Positions 34,027 through 47,965 are shown, counted from the first letter of the stretch. The stretch: 58,734 nucleotides of DNA from Planctomycetota bacterium (GCA_022566315.1 JADFJC010000010.1:1-58734); one strand, 5' to 3'. Numbers and translations: made by a program. The notes: generated by a model from the sequence alone, not told the origin.

Positions 34027-36408
34027 TCAATTTTTCTGACTTGTTAATTTTAGCAGTGTATCTGACAAGATTTCTCTGGCCTCATACACAATATTTTTGT
34101 CGCGTTGATTATTCAAAACCCGATTGACCTGGCGGTCGAGGGTTTTCTGGGCCTTGTTTGCCATTGCCGGGTCTTTTGTTTTTATCTTGTTAATCGCCTG
34201 CTGTAATTCATAGAGGTACTGATAATCTTCGACTCCCTCTCGCCATGCCTGCCAACGCCGTGACGGAACGATATTCTCGGCAGGTCTCGGTACAGGGCTG
34301 CCTCCCCTGCCATAAACAACGCCGGAGAAGCCCTGGGGCTTTAGAGTATCATCCCAGGGAACGGCACCGGTCTCAAAATTAAGTCCGTAATAATAAATCC
34401 AGAAGCCGGCGCCGGTCTGACCTCTCTTAAAAGCACGCCACGGCATCAAACGATAATACGAATAAGGGTCTTTGGCTTTCATTGGCCTTAAACATTCGTA
34501 GGTCCAGACTTGCTTTCCGAAGTCTTTTATCTGCTCCAGCCATTGGGGGTGTCGCTCGCAGTGGCTGTCCTGAAGACACCATATATCGATAAGCTCTCGA
34601 AATCGCATAAAATCTTTAGGGCCTTTGCCAAAGGAGTTGGCGTAGATTCTTACTTTTGGGTCTGTGGCTTTGATTAGTTTAGCCAGTTTATAAAAATCAT
34701 CGCACAGACTCTCATCAAACGGATATAGTGCAAACTTATCGTAATTGACGCCGGCATTGTTGAGATGTTTTACCAGGTTTTTCAGCCATTGTGAAAAAAC
34801 TACCTTCCAAGCTGGAGTCATCCATTTGACCTTTCCGAATCGGCCGTGGTCTTTCTTGCTGCTATTGAAGTCCAGACAAAGCAGATATGTCTTAGCGTAA
34901 TTGTGATACTGAAGAGCGTTATCTAAATTTGCGAAATTTGGTTTTCTGACAACGCCGGGCCGGTCCGATGAAAATCGCAGAAAAGGCAGGTCCTGTGGAG
35001 GAACAGTATAAACGTTGATACGATGATTATGAAGGTCTTCAGCCATCTCGGCCGCAGAGGCAACTTTATAATACGCCCAGTTGCACGTATTAAGGGCAAA
35101 ATTCTCAGGAAATTTGTGCTTTTGAACCTCTATGGTAACTGGAATAGTTTCTATCGGCAGGTTTTTGCCGTTTGCGCTCTTTGCCCAAACGCCGACACGG
35201 CTCTTATAAATGCCGGCCGTCAACCTCGGATTAAATATCGTCAACCATATTTGTGTTAGCTCGCCCGGCTGCAAAATAAATGGACGTTCCGCCTGCAAAA
35301 CAAGTGCATCGGCTATTGAACCGACTGTACTGCCTTTAACGTATATCGCTCTTCTGACCGTGAACGTTCTGTTACTGTCTATTTTCTTACCGGCAGAACC
35401 AAGCAAGGGCGAAATAGAAACGGCCATTGTAATCTCCTCATCAGAGCAGTTTACAATGTTAAATGCAGCAGACTCGTATTCATTTTGCCACATTTGAACG
35501 CTTATGTCTTTGGCGCTTTCGCCAAGGAGCATCTTTTTTTCAAATACAATCTCCATCGGATTTGCCGGCAGGCACACAAATGGCTTTCCATACACCGCCT
35601 TGTATATTCCGGCTCGGGTTTTGCCTACCTGCTCCTTTATGGCAAGCAGTTTTGTAGGTGTATCTGCTTTTTGGGCCTGTCTTTCAAGTTCAGAAAGCAT
35701 TTTCTCACTGAATTGGCCGGATAGCTTTGAGCGATTCTCTTTGACACTTTTGAGCATGGCGGCAGCGTTTTCGCGCAACTGCAGGTAACCGTAAATTCTT
35801 GTTAGTAGTTCTTCAGAACTCGTAAACGCTTCGAGGTCGTTCCGAAGTTTGATATTTTTTGCAGTCGGCAACGAATCGCCGAATATCTCTACTTCGTCAA
35901 GAAATACGTAACGCCATTTTGGCCTTATTACTAATTTGACGTATCGTCCCGAGGCGTTTATATCCCGAACGCTCATTGTGCGGGAGACTCCGCGGTAGCC
36001 GCGTGCTCGGACGTTTTCCAAATCTTTACTACTTACTAATCCGGCAAATCGAAACTCCCGGCCATCATCACTCAACAACACAGCGGCAAATTCAGGAAAC
36101 TCTACGTCCGCAAAGCCTCCCCCAATGGTGTGGATACGGACTTCAGAAATAGCGGACTTCTTACCGAGGTCTATCACAATTTCCACAGCCGGTTCGGCTT
36201 TCTGCCAGCCTACGGTGCTCTTGTTCGTCCATTGACTGCCGGATGTCCTGCCGTCGGTAAGTTGAATTAGGTCGGACTTATCAGTGCACAAATGATAATT
36301 AGGTTTTGGCGAGAGTGTGTAGCTCTTGCGTAGCGCCAGGTTTTGCCTGGCACTAACCAGGTTACAGTTACACAACAATAAAAGTAATATAAAGAATCGT
36401 TTGAACAT
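34027..36408 (-). CDS. DUF4091 glycosidase-like protein with discoidin-type N-terminus
   Basis: The 793-residue protein is exported: MFKRFFILLLLLCNCNLVSA is a signal peptide. Residues about 25-190 are an F5/8C (discoidin-like) carbohydrate-binding module (AEPAVEIVIDLGKKSAISEVRIHT). The rest matches DUF4091 proteins, which resemble GH123-type glycosidases: FALYPFDESLCDDFYKL carries the Asp-Glu pair and PWRAFKRGQTGAGFWIYYYG and WRAWREGVEDYQYLY-type ends. ATG 36408 is chosen over 36498, whose extra residues are not a signal peptide. Being inside the polysaccharide locus, it may trim or degrade the exported polymer. Confidence 0.8.
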   Translation of the reverse strand: MFKRFFILLLLLCNCNLVSARQNLALRKSYTLSPKPNYHLCTDKSDLIQLTDGRTSGSQWTNKSTVGWQKAEPAVEIVIDLGKKSAISEVRIHTIGGGFADVEFPEFAAVLLSDDGREFRFAGLVSSKDLENVRARGYRGVSRTMSVRDINASGRYVKLVIRPKWRYVFLDEVEIFGDSLPTAKNIKLRNDLEAFTSSEELLTRIYGYLQLRENAAAMLKSVKENRSKLSGQFSEKMLSELERQAQKADTPTKLLAIKEQVGKTRAGIYKAVYGKPFVCLPANPMEIVFEKKMLLGESAKDISVQMWQNEYESAAFNIVNCSDEEITMAVSISPLLGSAGKKIDSNRTFTVRRAIYVKGSTVGSIADALVLQAERPFILQPGELTQIWLTIFNPRLTAGIYKSRVGVWAKSANGKNLPIETIPVTIEVQKHKFPENFALNTCNWAYYKVASAAEMAEDLHNHRINVYTVPPQDLPFLRFSSDRPGVVRKPNFANLDNALQYHNYAKTYLLCLDFNSSKKDHGRFGKVKWMTPAWKVVFSQWLKNLVKHLNNAGVNYDKFALYPFDESLCDDFYKLAKLIKATDPKVRIYANSFGKGPKDFMRFRELIDIWCLQDSHCERHPQWLEQIKDFGKQVWTYECLRPMKAKDPYSYYRLMPWRAFKRGQTGAGFWIYYYGLNFETGAVPWDDTLKPQGFSGVVYGRGGSPVPRPAENIVPSRRWQAWREGVEDYQYLYELQQAINKIKTKDPAMANKAQKTLDRQVNRVLNNQRDKNIVYEAREILSDTLLKLTSQKN

Positions 36409-36426
36409 TATTGAAAATACTTGGAA

Positions 36427-36540
36427 CCCCACGTAAAACGTGGGGCTAAATATTTGAAATGAATAATGAATACTGAACAGGGAATTTCGACCCGCCAACG
36501 GCGGGTATCGATCGAAACCCAGCGTTGCCGGGTCGAAGTG
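36427..36540. repeat. Hairpin cluster between DUF4091 and fcl genes
   Basis: CCCCACGT-AAA-ACGTGGGG with GCTAAATA tail (36427-36452) repeats the hairpin at 229-247 exactly. ACCCGCC-AAC-GGCGGGT (about 36489-36505) and a degenerate CCCAGCGTTGCCGGG (about 36519-36533) follow. Together they fill most of the 147-base gap within a same-strand gene set, so they may influence mRNA stability or partial termination. Confidence 0.65.
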
Positions 36541-36555
36541 AACTATTTTCTTTCA

Positions 36556-38531
<1,976 letters not shown>

Positions 38532-38536
38532 AATAT

Positions 38537-39505
38537 TCAGTCCATTTTACGTTTTTCGCTATCAATAATAGTTTGAAGCATTTCGGTCAGGATTGTTTTT
38601 GGTTCCCAGCCGATAGTTTTTTTGATTCGCTCGACGTTTGGCACACGCCGCATCATATCCTCAATGGGCCTACCGTAGGCGACCTCATAGGACACAAATT
38701 GCTTTTTGCTTTTACTGCCTGTCATTTCGATAATTTTATCAGCAAGGTCTTCGATAGCAATCTCTTCGTTCGAACCGATATTATATACCCTGCCTTCCGC
38801 CTGTTTGCAATTCATCAGGCTGATAATCGCCTCGACAAGGTCGGCCACATAACAAAAGCATCGTGTTTGCTTGCCCGTCCCATATATCAGGACCGGCTCA
38901 TTCCTCAACGCCCTTTGAACGAATCGCGGCACCACCATCCCGTACTGGCCTGTCTGCCTTGGCCCAATTGTATTAAAGAACCTGCCGATTACCACGCTCA
39001 ATCCATACTGTTGATAAAAAGCCAGGCCCAAAAATTCGTCTATCGCCTTACTACAGGCGTACGACCAGCGGGAAACACTCGTGCTGCCGAGCACAATATC
39101 ATCATCCTCACAAAAAGGAACCGCCTTGTTTTTGCCGTACACTTCGCTGCTTGAAGCGATGAGGATTTTTTTGCCGAATTTGTTGGCTATATCCAGCACT
39201 ATCTCAGTGCCGCCGATATTGGTTTCTATCGTATGTACCGGGTCCTCAACTATCAACTTAACACCGACGGCCGCAGCCAGATGAAAAATCACTTCGCTCT
39301 GCCCTACCAGAGGTTCCATCAGTTCAGCATTGCGGATATCACCTTCAACAAACTCAAAGCCGGAATGCTCTTTGAAACTTTCGATATTTTTCAAACTGCC
39401 GGTGCTGAGGTTATCGATGACGAGCACTTTATTGCCTTCTTTAAGCAGCCGTTCCGCCAGATGAGAGCCTATAAAACCTGCCCCGCCTGTAATAAACGCT
39501 TTCAA
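38537..39505 (-). CDS. NAD-dependent nucleotide-sugar epimerase/dehydratase
   Basis: The 322-residue extended SDR has [16 protein letters not shown] at residues 6-21, the DNLSTGS loop, and the catalytic SSSEVYGK...[10 protein letters not shown] pair. The tail sequence [19 protein letters not shown] is seen in UDP-glucuronate decarboxylase and related dehydratase/epimerase groups. I cannot tell epimerisation from decarboxylation. It is the first gene of the polysaccharide locus, 5 bases upstream of gmd, after a 474-base gap. Confidence 0.8.
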   Translation of the reverse strand: MKAFITGGAGFIGSHLAERLLKEGNKVLVIDNLSTGSLKNIESFKEHSGFEFVEGDIRNAELMEPLVGQSEVIFHLAAAVGVKLIVEDPVHTIETNIGGTEIVLDIANKFGKKILIASSSEVYGKNKAVPFCEDDDIVLGSTSVSRWSYACSKAIDEFLGLAFYQQYGLSVVIGRFFNTIGPRQTGQYGMVVPRFVQRALRNEPVLIYGTGKQTRCFCYVADLVEAIISLMNCKQAEGRVYNIGSNEEIAIEDLADKIIEMTGSKSKKQFVSYEVAYGRPIEDMMRRVPNVERIKKTIGWEPKTILTEMLQTIIDSEKRKMD

Positions 39506-39979
39506 TCGACCTGCCTTTCAATACGTAATGAGTCTATCGACTATTTCTGCCCAATTCTGGTCACTGTTAAGCGACTTTAAAAGTCTTCACAAAGTTTCTA
39601 ATGTGGGGAAAAATAATCAATAGTCAACAATAAATAGTAAATTTTTATTAGACTCCGTCCCCGTCGGCTGCACATAAGGACAAATACAGCCTCACTGTAA
39701 TACCTAATTTTTCTGTGGAAACCATTTCCTTACGGTCATAGCCGCTTGGAGCGGATTGACCGACAGCTTTCTTACATCATAAGTATCGTCAGATAAAGAA
39801 CATAGCTTTAGCAAAGACATGCCCCCTAAGTAGCCGTTGACCCTGCAGCGCAGAGCTTTGGCAGATGCTTAACAGCCGATTTTATGTTGAAAACTATACA
39901 TCCCTGAAGTCCGATAAATTCGTAATTCCCAATCTAATAATACTCGGATGAACCGGTTGGGCCTTGTTTAGGAGTTATA
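39506..39979. other. Gene-free gap upstream of the polysaccharide locus
   Basis: No credible gene is seen. An ATAGTMAATAG tract lies at 39617-39653. This region probably carries the promoter of the 12-gene minus-strand locus and the 3' end of the PTPS gene's transcript. Some stretches (39700-39790) look capable of pairing but I could not identify a known RNA family. Confidence 0.45.
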
Positions 39980-40792
39980 TTATTCGTTGTTATTTGGGCC
40001 GTAATATGAGCAATATGTCTTGTCGGTTTCCCAGACGGTAACACAATGCAGAGCCACCTGGCCGAATTTGCCCACGAGTCTGTTCCATGCGAAAGCTGTA
40101 ATATTTTCAACGGTGGGATTGGTTTTGCTGAACTCGTCAACGTCGGCATTCAAATTCTTATGGTCAACGAGTTTTATCAGCTCATTGTCAACTACTCTTT
40201 CAAAATCGCTGATATGGAAACCATTTTCGTTTATCGGCATCTTTATCGTAACCTCAACGATATAGTTGTGGCCGTGACCGGCGGGGTTTGCGCATTTTCC
40301 GAAAACCTTGAGATTCTGCTCCTCGGAGAAATCGTTGTTCCAGAGCTTATGCGTCGCTGCAAATTCGAATTTTTCACTAAAATAAACCATCTCCAAATCT
40401 CTCGATTCTATAGCTACCTTCCTGAAAGGATTCAGCTTCAGGCTCAATTTGCTTAACTGAGCCGGCCCAAATTTATCAGTCAATCTGTTCCATGCTGATT
40501 TTAGAAGTTCAGCCACTGCGAAAAAACCGATATGTTGTGCCCGACGAAAATCCTGTCTTATTCGCTCGGCAAAAACCGGCACCGCGAATTCGCGAACTTC
40601 TCTTTCAATATCAGCTACATTAACAACAAATCCCGTAGCCGGTTCAACCTCACCGACCACTTCGACAGATAATTCTAAGAATATTGAAAGTCCTTCACCG
40701 GCCGGCTTAGATACAAATGAATTGAATCCTTCATTTTCTTCTGACAGAAAAGGATTAATCGAAAACCGCACACACCTGGTGAGCTTATGCAT
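39980..40792 (-). CDS. Tandem PTPS/QueD-fold protein (6-carboxytetrahydropterin synthase-like)
   Basis: The 270-residue protein contains two PTPS-fold halves. The C-terminal one (about 130-270) keeps the zinc histidines (ATHKLW and GHGHNY), a Cys in GKCANPAGHGH, and the DFERVVDNELIKLVDHKNLN block, as in 6-pyruvoyltetrahydropterin synthase/QueD. The N-terminal half (about 1-125) has the same strand pattern but lacks the histidines (SINPFLSEENEGF). It sits 13 bases after folE, so it likely uses the FolE product dihydroneopterin triphosphate, feeding queuosine or another pterin. Whether the degenerate half has a structural role is unknown. Confidence 0.75.
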   Translation of the reverse strand: MHKLTRCVRFSINPFLSEENEGFNSFVSKPAGEGLSIFLELSVEVVGEVEPATGFVVNVADIEREVREFAVPVFAERIRQDFRRAQHIGFFAVAELLKSAWNRLTDKFGPAQLSKLSLKLNPFRKVAIESRDLEMVYFSEKFEFAATHKLWNNDFSEEQNLKVFGKCANPAGHGHNYIVEVTIKMPINENGFHISDFERVVDNELIKLVDHKNLNADVDEFSKTNPTVENITAFAWNRLVGKFGQVALHCVTVWETDKTYCSYYGPNNNE

Positions 40793-40804
40793 AAAGAAAA
40801 TCCC

Positions 40805-41389
40805 TTACTTGTTGCCGTTATGCATCAGGCTCAAGACTTCACTTCGGCTTTTTGGATCTCTTCTGAATATTCCGCGAAGTGCCGATGTTACCATTACCGA
40901 GCCGGGCTTCTTTATGCCACGAATAGTCATACAGCTATGTGAAGCTTCCAGCACAATTGCGACACCCTGTGGCTTTAAGCTGTTCATTATGAAATCAGCT
41001 ATCTGGTATGTAAGCCTTTCCTGTGTCTGGAGTCGCCGGGCAAAACAGTCCACAATACGAGCTAATTTGCTGACACCAAGCACCGTTCCCGAAGGCAAAT
41101 AGGCAACATGAGCTGAACCGATAAACGGCATTAGATGATGCTCGCAGATACTGTAAAATGGTATGTTACGCAGCAGAACGATTTCTTCGTAGTTTTCGGT
41201 AAAGACGCTGCGAAGATGCTTTTTAGGATTCTCGTGCATCCCGCCTAAAAGTTCAGTGTACATCCTTGCCACCCGTTCCGGTGTTTTCTTTAAGCCCTCG
41301 CGCTCAATGTCTTCACCAACCGCCAAGAGTATCTCCTTAACCGCTTTTCTGATTCTCTCGGTATCTATGGTCTTGCTTTTTTTGGCCAT
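40805..41389 (-). CDS. folE: GTP cyclohydrolase I
   Basis: The 194-residue enzyme opens GTP to 7,8-dihydroneopterin triphosphate. The zinc site is in [11 protein letters not shown] and HSCMTIRGI. Further family motifs are [37 protein letters not shown] and [12 protein letters not shown] 41389 is chosen; a TTG at 41404 inside the pepA end would add five residues. It follows pepA with overlap or 4 bases. Lacking CHH-type variants, this is the classical zinc enzyme. Confidence 0.93.
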   Translation of the reverse strand: MAKKSKTIDTERIRKAVKEILLAVGEDIEREGLKKTPERVARMYTELLGGMHENPKKHLRSVFTENYEEIVLLRNIPFYSICEHHLMPFIGSAHVAYLPSGTVLGVSKLARIVDCFARRLQTQERLTYQIADFIMNSLKPQGVAIVLEASHSCMTIRGIKKPGSVMVTSALRGIFRRDPKSRSEVLSLMHNGNK

Positions 41390-41393
41390 TTCT

Positions 41394-42929
41394 TTAACCT
41401 GCAACTAAATTCATAAGATAAGTGGTAAGTAGCCGAACACCAAATCCGGTTGAGCCTTCCGCTGAAAATTCGGTTGGCTTGCTGAATATATCCATACCGG
41501 CAATATCCAGATGTGCCCATTTTGTATCGCCGACAAATTGTCTCAAAAAGGCTGCTGCCGTGCAGGCTCCGCCCCATTTGCTGCCGATGTTCTTCAGGTC
41601 GGCTATCTTGCTCTTCATCTCTTTTGCGTACTCATCGCTGCTCGGCATTGGCCATACCTTTTCACCGCTGTCCTTTGAGGCCCTCTGCAATTGCTTTATC
41701 AGTTTCTCGTCGTTGCCCATCAGTCCGGCCATATATTTGCCGAGAGCAACCATACAGGAGCCTGTCAATGTTGCTATGTCAATGATAATATCGCATTTTT
41801 GTTTGACGGCATAGCTAATACCATCGCACAGTATCATCCTGCCTTCGGCGTCGGTATTTTGCACCTCAACGGTTTTGCCGCTGAGGGTTGTAATAATGTC
41901 ACCGGGTCGATAGCTCGTTCCGCTCGGCAAGTTTTCCGCCGATGGGATTATCCCATAGACATTGACCGGCAGCTCCAGCTCTGTTATTGCTTTCATTGTT
42001 GCCAATACTGCGATACCGCCGCTTTTATCTAATTTCATTTGGTCCATATTGGCTGCCGGCTTAATGCTTATTCCGCCGGAATCGAAAGTTATCGCTTTAC
42101 CCACCAGACCAACCGTTGGCTGACGATTTGCAGCTCTGTCGGCGGGGCTGTATTTTAAAACAATAAATCTCGGCTTATTTTGTGAACCTGAGCCGACTGC
42201 AAGCACCCCGCCCATACCCTTTGCAGCCATCTGCTTTTCGTCAAAAACGGTACAGCTCAAATTTTTTGAACCACGACTAAGCTCTTTTGCGGCGGCGGCC
42301 AGCTCGGCTGGATTTATTACATTGGCAGGCCGATTTGATAAGGTCCGGGCATAGCTTTGTGCTTTACCGATAGCACGCCCGCTCAAAAGACCTTTGTTTA
42401 TTTTTTTCATTTTCGCCGAGTCTGAATCAATCACTTCAACTTTAAGCGAATCCGCCCGTCCGTTTTCATTCTCAGTAACAAACTCATCATAGCGATAGCT
42501 GCCGAAATATGCCCCTTCCGCGCAAACCTGTCCCATTGCAGATAAATCGAATCGCCCGCCGAATGCTTTGTGCAGCGCCAGGCTGATAGTTTCTATTTTC
42601 ATCTCCACTGACTTTTTTGCCGTGTTGGATGCTGCTTTGCGGAGCGTATCAAGTGTTGCTTTTTTCTTTTCACCTAAGCCGACCAGCAGGACCCTTTCGG
42701 CTCCTATGCTCTTGTTGCCATAAACGATTGCACTGGTTCCCTCTTTTGGTTTGAAATCGCCCAACTTAATCAATCGCTCGATTGCACCATCAAGCTGACT
42801 GTCGAGTTGTGCATTTAATTTATCCAGCCCTTTAGCGTCTGAAAACAGCCCTACTGCAAGCAGGTTTGTTTTACACTTGCTGAAATCAACCTTCCGTGTT
42901 TTTAGTTCAACATCAATAATCTTTTTCAT
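41394..42929 (-). CDS. pepA: Leucyl aminopeptidase (M17)
   Basis: The 511-residue protein cuts N-terminal residues from peptides in the cytoplasm. The two-metal site is visible in [29 protein letters not shown] and the downstream [14 protein letters not shown], with the catalytic lysine and arginine typical of M17. The N-terminal domain is divergent. It lies 25 bases after prfB and just before folE. No signal peptide is visible. Length matches the family. Confidence 0.92.
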   Translation of the reverse strand: MKKIIDVELKTRKVDFSKCKTNLLAVGLFSDAKGLDKLNAQLDSQLDGAIERLIKLGDFKPKEGTSAIVYGNKSIGAERVLLVGLGEKKKATLDTLRKAASNTAKKSVEMKIETISLALHKAFGGRFDLSAMGQVCAEGAYFGSYRYDEFVTENENGRADSLKVEVIDSDSAKMKKINKGLLSGRAIGKAQSYARTLSNRPANVINPAELAAAAKELSRGSKNLSCTVFDEKQMAAKGMGGVLAVGSGSQNKPRFIVLKYSPADRAANRQPTVGLVGKAITFDSGGISIKPAANMDQMKLDKSGGIAVLATMKAITELELPVNVYGIIPSAENLPSGTSYRPGDIITTLSGKTVEVQNTDAEGRMILCDGISYAVKQKCDIIIDIATLTGSCMVALGKYMAGLMGNDEKLIKQLQRASKDSGEKVWPMPSSDEYAKEMKSKIADLKNIGSKWGGACTAAAFLRQFVGDTKWAHLDIAGMDIFSKPTEFSAEGSTGFGVRLLTTYLMNLVAG

Positions 42930-42954
42930 CTTTTCTGGCCTTTATTTTCACTTT

Positions 42955-44068
42955 TTACTTTTGCTTGTTTTTGGCCCGATGCCGCAGATAGCTTTCGATA
43001 AATCCGTCGAGTTCTCCATCCAGCACCGCATTCACATTGCCTGTCTGGAAGCTGGTTCGATGGTCCTTGACCATTTGATAAGGCTGCAGAACATAGCTTC
43101 GTATCTGGCTTCCCCAGGCGATTTCGCCCTTATTGCCGTACAGTTTTGCAATCTCATCATCCCGTTTTTGCTGCTCGAGCATATACAATCTGGCCTTGAG
43201 CACCTTCATCGCCTGAGCTTTGTTCTTATGCTGGCTTCTTTCGTTCTGGCACTGCACTACGATACCGGTCGGCTCGTGTGTAATCCGTACCGCCGAGCTG
43301 GTCTTGTTCACATGCTGACCCCCGGCCCCGCTGGCACGATAAAAATCAATTCGCAGGTCATCTTCATTTACTTCAGCGTCGATGTCGTCCTCAAATTCCG
43401 GAACGCAGTCCACCGCGGCAAAGCTCGTGTGCCGCCTCTTCTGTGAGTCAAATGGGCTTATTCTAACGAGCCGATGCACGCCGGTTTCGCAAGAGAGCTT
43501 GCCGAACGCAAAAGGCCCGCTGACTCGCAGTGTTATCGAACGAATTCCCGCCTCTTCTCCAGGCGTGATATCAAGCTCCTGGAATTTATATTTATTTGCC
43601 TCGAAGTACCGCGTGTACATTCTAAGCAGCATATTCGCCCAATCGCAGCTTTCTGTTCCTCCTGCGCCGGCGTGAATACTAAAGAAGCAGTTCTTCATAT
43701 CTTCCGGTCTGGATAACAACCCGGCTAATTCGATCTGTTCGCACTTTTTGACAAGTGCACCCAGGTCCTCGGCCAACTGTACCAGCTCATCCTTATCCGA
43801 TTCAGCCGCCGCTAATTCGAACAGCTCTTGAAGGTCTTTAACCTCGCGTTGTATTTCTTCCACCGGCTCAACGACTGATTTAAGCGAGCTCAACTGCGAG
43901 ACCACAGACTGGGCTGCATCGGGATTGTCCCAGAATCCCGCCTTGGACATCCGGGCTTCCAGCTTTTGCAGTTGGGATTTCTTGTTGGACAAGTCAAAGC
44001 CAGTCCCGGATTTTCGCAACCCGGGCCGATAGCTCTGATATCGCTGATTTTAATTCTGTTGTTTCCAT
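42955..44068 (-). CDS. prfB: Peptide chain release factor 2, with programmed +1 frameshift
   Basis: RF2 ends translation at UGA and UAA. The true start is ATG 44068 (METTELKSAISELSARVA), giving 24 codons up to an in-frame TGA at 43994-43996. Shifting +1 at CTTTGAC (43993-43999) joins DLSNKK and the main frame. The main frame contains the anticodon-like tripeptide SPF (ISPFDSQ) and the GGQ motif (GAGGQHVNKTSS). This is the classic autoregulatory arrangement. A strong upstream AGGGGG stimulator is not obvious; CGGGACTGG lies in that position. The gene starts a same-strand set with pepA, folE and PTPS. Confidence 0.93.
43993..43999 (-). promoter_or_regulatory. Programmed +1 frameshift site in prfB
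   Basis: The minus-strand sequence CTTTGAC matches the RF2 slippery site: a CTT codon followed by a TGA stop and C. With TGA read slowly when RF2 is scarce, the ribosome slips +1 and completes RF2. Confidence 0.9.
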
Positions 44069-44375
44069 ATCACTGATTATTAACCTCTGATTACCTGTTA
44101 CTTCCAACTAACTTCTTGTCCTTATACCACATCGAAATAAGATATGCAACCTCCTGCTCCACAATTTAGAAAGAGGTAATCGCGTGAAAAATAGGATTTG
44201 ACAGCCGCCGACATAACCTGTTATATTGCAAGATAATATTTAGTTTAGCCCCCGGACCTGTGCCGGGGGGCGGTCGTTTAGCCGTCGCCGGTACGGCGAC
44301 GTTATTCGGTTTCGTACCGGAGTTTCGTAGGGAGGGCTTTAGCCCACCGAACAAAACTGTTACGGAGAATGGATT
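44069..44375. other. Divergent promoter region with two hairpins
   Basis: No gene is seen. Hairpins CCCCCGG-7-CCGGGGG (44249-44269) and CGTCGCCG-GTA-CGGCGACG (44283-44301) both carry the TTTAGC (reverse GCTAAA) tail on their left. A copy of the second lies at 46097-46115. A GGGCTTTAGCCC palindrome sits at about 44335-44346. The ThuA gene's promoter must lie here, but no clear -35/-10 was found. Confidence 0.5.
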
Positions 44376-45146
44376 ATGAAGTTCGCAGCGGTATTTGGAG
44401 CGTTGGTCATTTTTATGGCCGGTTGCGGTTTGACTCAGACAGCTTTGGTAGAAAGCCAAAGCGAAGCGCCGAGTAAGAAGGTACTGATAGTTACCGGCAT
44501 CGACCATCCGGCTCACAACTGGCGGCAGACAGCTCCGGCGCTGGCTGAGGTCCTCGGCGAAGACACACGGATGGAGGTAGATGTGGTAGAACAGCCGGAG
44601 TTTCTTGGGACATACAAGGTGCACGACTACGACGTAGTGGTAGTGCACTTTATGAGCTGGGAAAAACCAACGCCCAGCCGACAGGCTCGCGCGAATCTGC
44701 AGAAGTTCGTCAATGATGGCAAGGGCCTGTTTATTCTGCATTTTGGCTGTGGTGCATTTCGGGACTGGCCGAAATATCGCAATCTCGCCGGCCGGGTCTG
44801 GGACCCAAACCTCAGGGGACATGACCCCAGAGGACCTTTCCGCGTGGACATTGTCGATAAGGAACATCCCATTACGCGGGGGATGGCCTCTTTCCAAACC
44901 GATGATGAACTATACACGTGTCTTGCGGGCGAGAGACCCATTGACCTGCTCGCAACCGCCCGTTCCAAAGTGGACGGCAAGGATTACCCGATGGCGTTTG
45001 TGTTCAAATACGGCAGAGGTCGGGTGTTTCATTGCACCTTGGGCCACGATGTAAAAGCGATTGAGAATCCACCTGCTGCCGAGCTTTTGCGGCGAGGCTG
45101 CGCCTGGACAGCCGGGCTGACGCCGGTCTCAGCAGCCGCGCACTAA
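44376..45146 (+). CDS. ThuA-domain lipoprotein
   Basis: The 256-residue protein has a lipoprotein signal peptide ending FMAGC (Cys17). The mature part matches ThuA-like proteins, glutamine-amidotransferase-fold proteins linked to sugar use: KVLIVTGIDHPAHNWRQTAP, YDVVVVHFMSW, GKGLFILHFGCGAF with an His-Cys-like elbow, and GRGRVFHCTLGHDV near the end. It likely acts outside the inner membrane. It is followed by an isomerase gene 39 bases away and another ThuA-domain gene nearby. Exact chemistry is unknown. Confidence 0.82.
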   Translation: MKFAAVFGALVIFMAGCGLTQTALVESQSEAPSKKVLIVTGIDHPAHNWRQTAPALAEVLGEDTRMEVDVVEQPEFLGTYKVHDYDVVVVHFMSWEKPTPSRQARANLQKFVNDGKGLFILHFGCGAFRDWPKYRNLAGRVWDPNLRGHDPRGPFRVDIVDKEHPITRGMASFQTDDELYTCLAGERPIDLLATARSKVDGKDYPMAFVFKYGRGRVFHCTLGHDVKAIENPPAAELLRRGCAWTAGLTPVSAAAH

Positions 45147-45185
45147 TCAATTACTAAAAGATTCTGAACTTAAGGAGAAACTGCA

Positions 45186-46037
45186 ATGAAAGTCGGATTT
45201 AATATGTTGTTGTGGACCACGCATGTTACCGAAAAGGATTTGCCCCTGTTGGAAACGCTCAAGAAAGTCGGCTATGACGGCGTCGAGATTCCTCTTTTCG
45301 AGGGCCAGCCCGCACACTTTGAAAAGGTCGGTAAAGCGATTAAGGACAAAGGCCTGACCTGCACATCCGTAACGGTTATCCCGGACGAGGAGCACAACCC
45401 GGTTAGTGCCGATGCTGCTAACCGTAAAGGAGCCGCTGAACACCTAAAGTGGGCAATCGACTGCTCGGAGGCGTTAGGTTCGGAAGTTTTGTGCGGACCT
45501 TTCTATCAGCCGCTGGGCGTCTTCACGGGTCAGGCCCCAACCGAAGAAGAAAAGCAGCGTGCCGTTGAGGTTCACCACCAGGCAGCCGAGCTTGCCGCCA
45601 AGGCCGACCTCATCCTGGCTGTGGAACCACTCAACCGCTTTGAGTGCTATTTTCTCAATACAATGGCTGACGCAGCGGATTACGTCCAGCGTGTTGACCA
45701 TCCTAATTGTGGCGTTCTGTTCGATACCTTCCACGCCAACATCGAAGAGAAGGACCCTGTCGGATGCATTAGTAAACATATCGGCGTGATAAAGCATGTG
45801 CACATCAGCGAGAACGACCGCGGCACGCCGGGCAAAGGACACATTGACTGGCCCGGCACTTTCAAGGCACTGCGCTCAGGCGGTTACGATGGATGGCTGG
45901 TCATTGAGGCGTTCGGACGGGCTTTGCCGGACCTCGCTGCCGCCACACGTGTCTGGCGGGATTTCTTCCCCGACCGAGAGCAGGTCTATACAGACGGTTT
46001 GAAGTTTGTTAAAGAACAATGGCAAGCCGCAGGCTAA
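45186..46037 (+). CDS. TIM-barrel sugar isomerase/epimerase
   Basis: This 283-residue protein belongs to the xylose-isomerase-like TIM-barrel family (AP endonuclease 2 fold). Metal-binding acids are seen in ILAVEPLNRFECYFLN (about residue 145), GVLFDTFHANIEEKD (about 178), HVHISENDRGTPGKGH (about 205) and WLVIEAFG near the end. This resembles D-psicose/tagatose 3-epimerases and 3-keto-sugar isomerases. There is no signal peptide, so it is cytoplasmic. It is between two ThuA genes. AAGGAGAAACTGCA precedes the ATG. Confidence 0.83.
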   Translation: MKVGFNMLLWTTHVTEKDLPLLETLKKVGYDGVEIPLFEGQPAHFEKVGKAIKDKGLTCTSVTVIPDEEHNPVSADAANRKGAAEHLKWAIDCSEALGSEVLCGPFYQPLGVFTGQAPTEEEKQRAVEVHHQAAELAAKADLILAVEPLNRFECYFLNTMADAADYVQRVDHPNCGVLFDTFHANIEEKDPVGCISKHIGVIKHVHISENDRGTPGKGHIDWPGTFKALRSGGYDGWLVIEAFGRALPDLAAATRVWRDFFPDREQVYTDGLKFVKEQWQAAG

Positions 46038-46090
46038 AAAAACTCAAAGATTAAGTTGCCTGTAAAAAGTTTTTAGAGATTACTATATTG

Positions 46091-46115
46091 TTTAGCCGTC
46101 GCCGGCACGGCGACG
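46091..46115. repeat. CGTCGCCG triloop hairpin, second copy
   Basis: TTTAGC (46091-46096) precedes CGTCGCCG-GCA-CGGCGACG. The stem matches 44283-44301, where the loop is GTA. The hairpin lies between the isomerase gene and the DUF1080 gene. Confidence 0.65.
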
Positions 46116-46223
46116 AGTTACTTTAGGAGTTTCTATTATCTAAAAATTTACTCAAGGTAGATTAACAGAAACAAAAAGAGCCTCGACCGAAAAGGAAGAG
46201 GGTAATATTGAGGAGAGATAATT

Positions 46224-47798
<1,575 letters not shown>

Positions 47799-47965
47799 CA
47801 GGAAAACCATTTTGCAACGTCCCGGACTCTCAAATTGTCCCATTGTCGCAAACCGACTGGGTACGCCTTGGCTATCTACAGGCCCAGGCCAAATCAAAGA
47901 CGCTTTGGCAGGCCTACGCCATTGCTTTGACTGTCTTATTCGTGGCCCTGATGCTGGCCAGCCTC

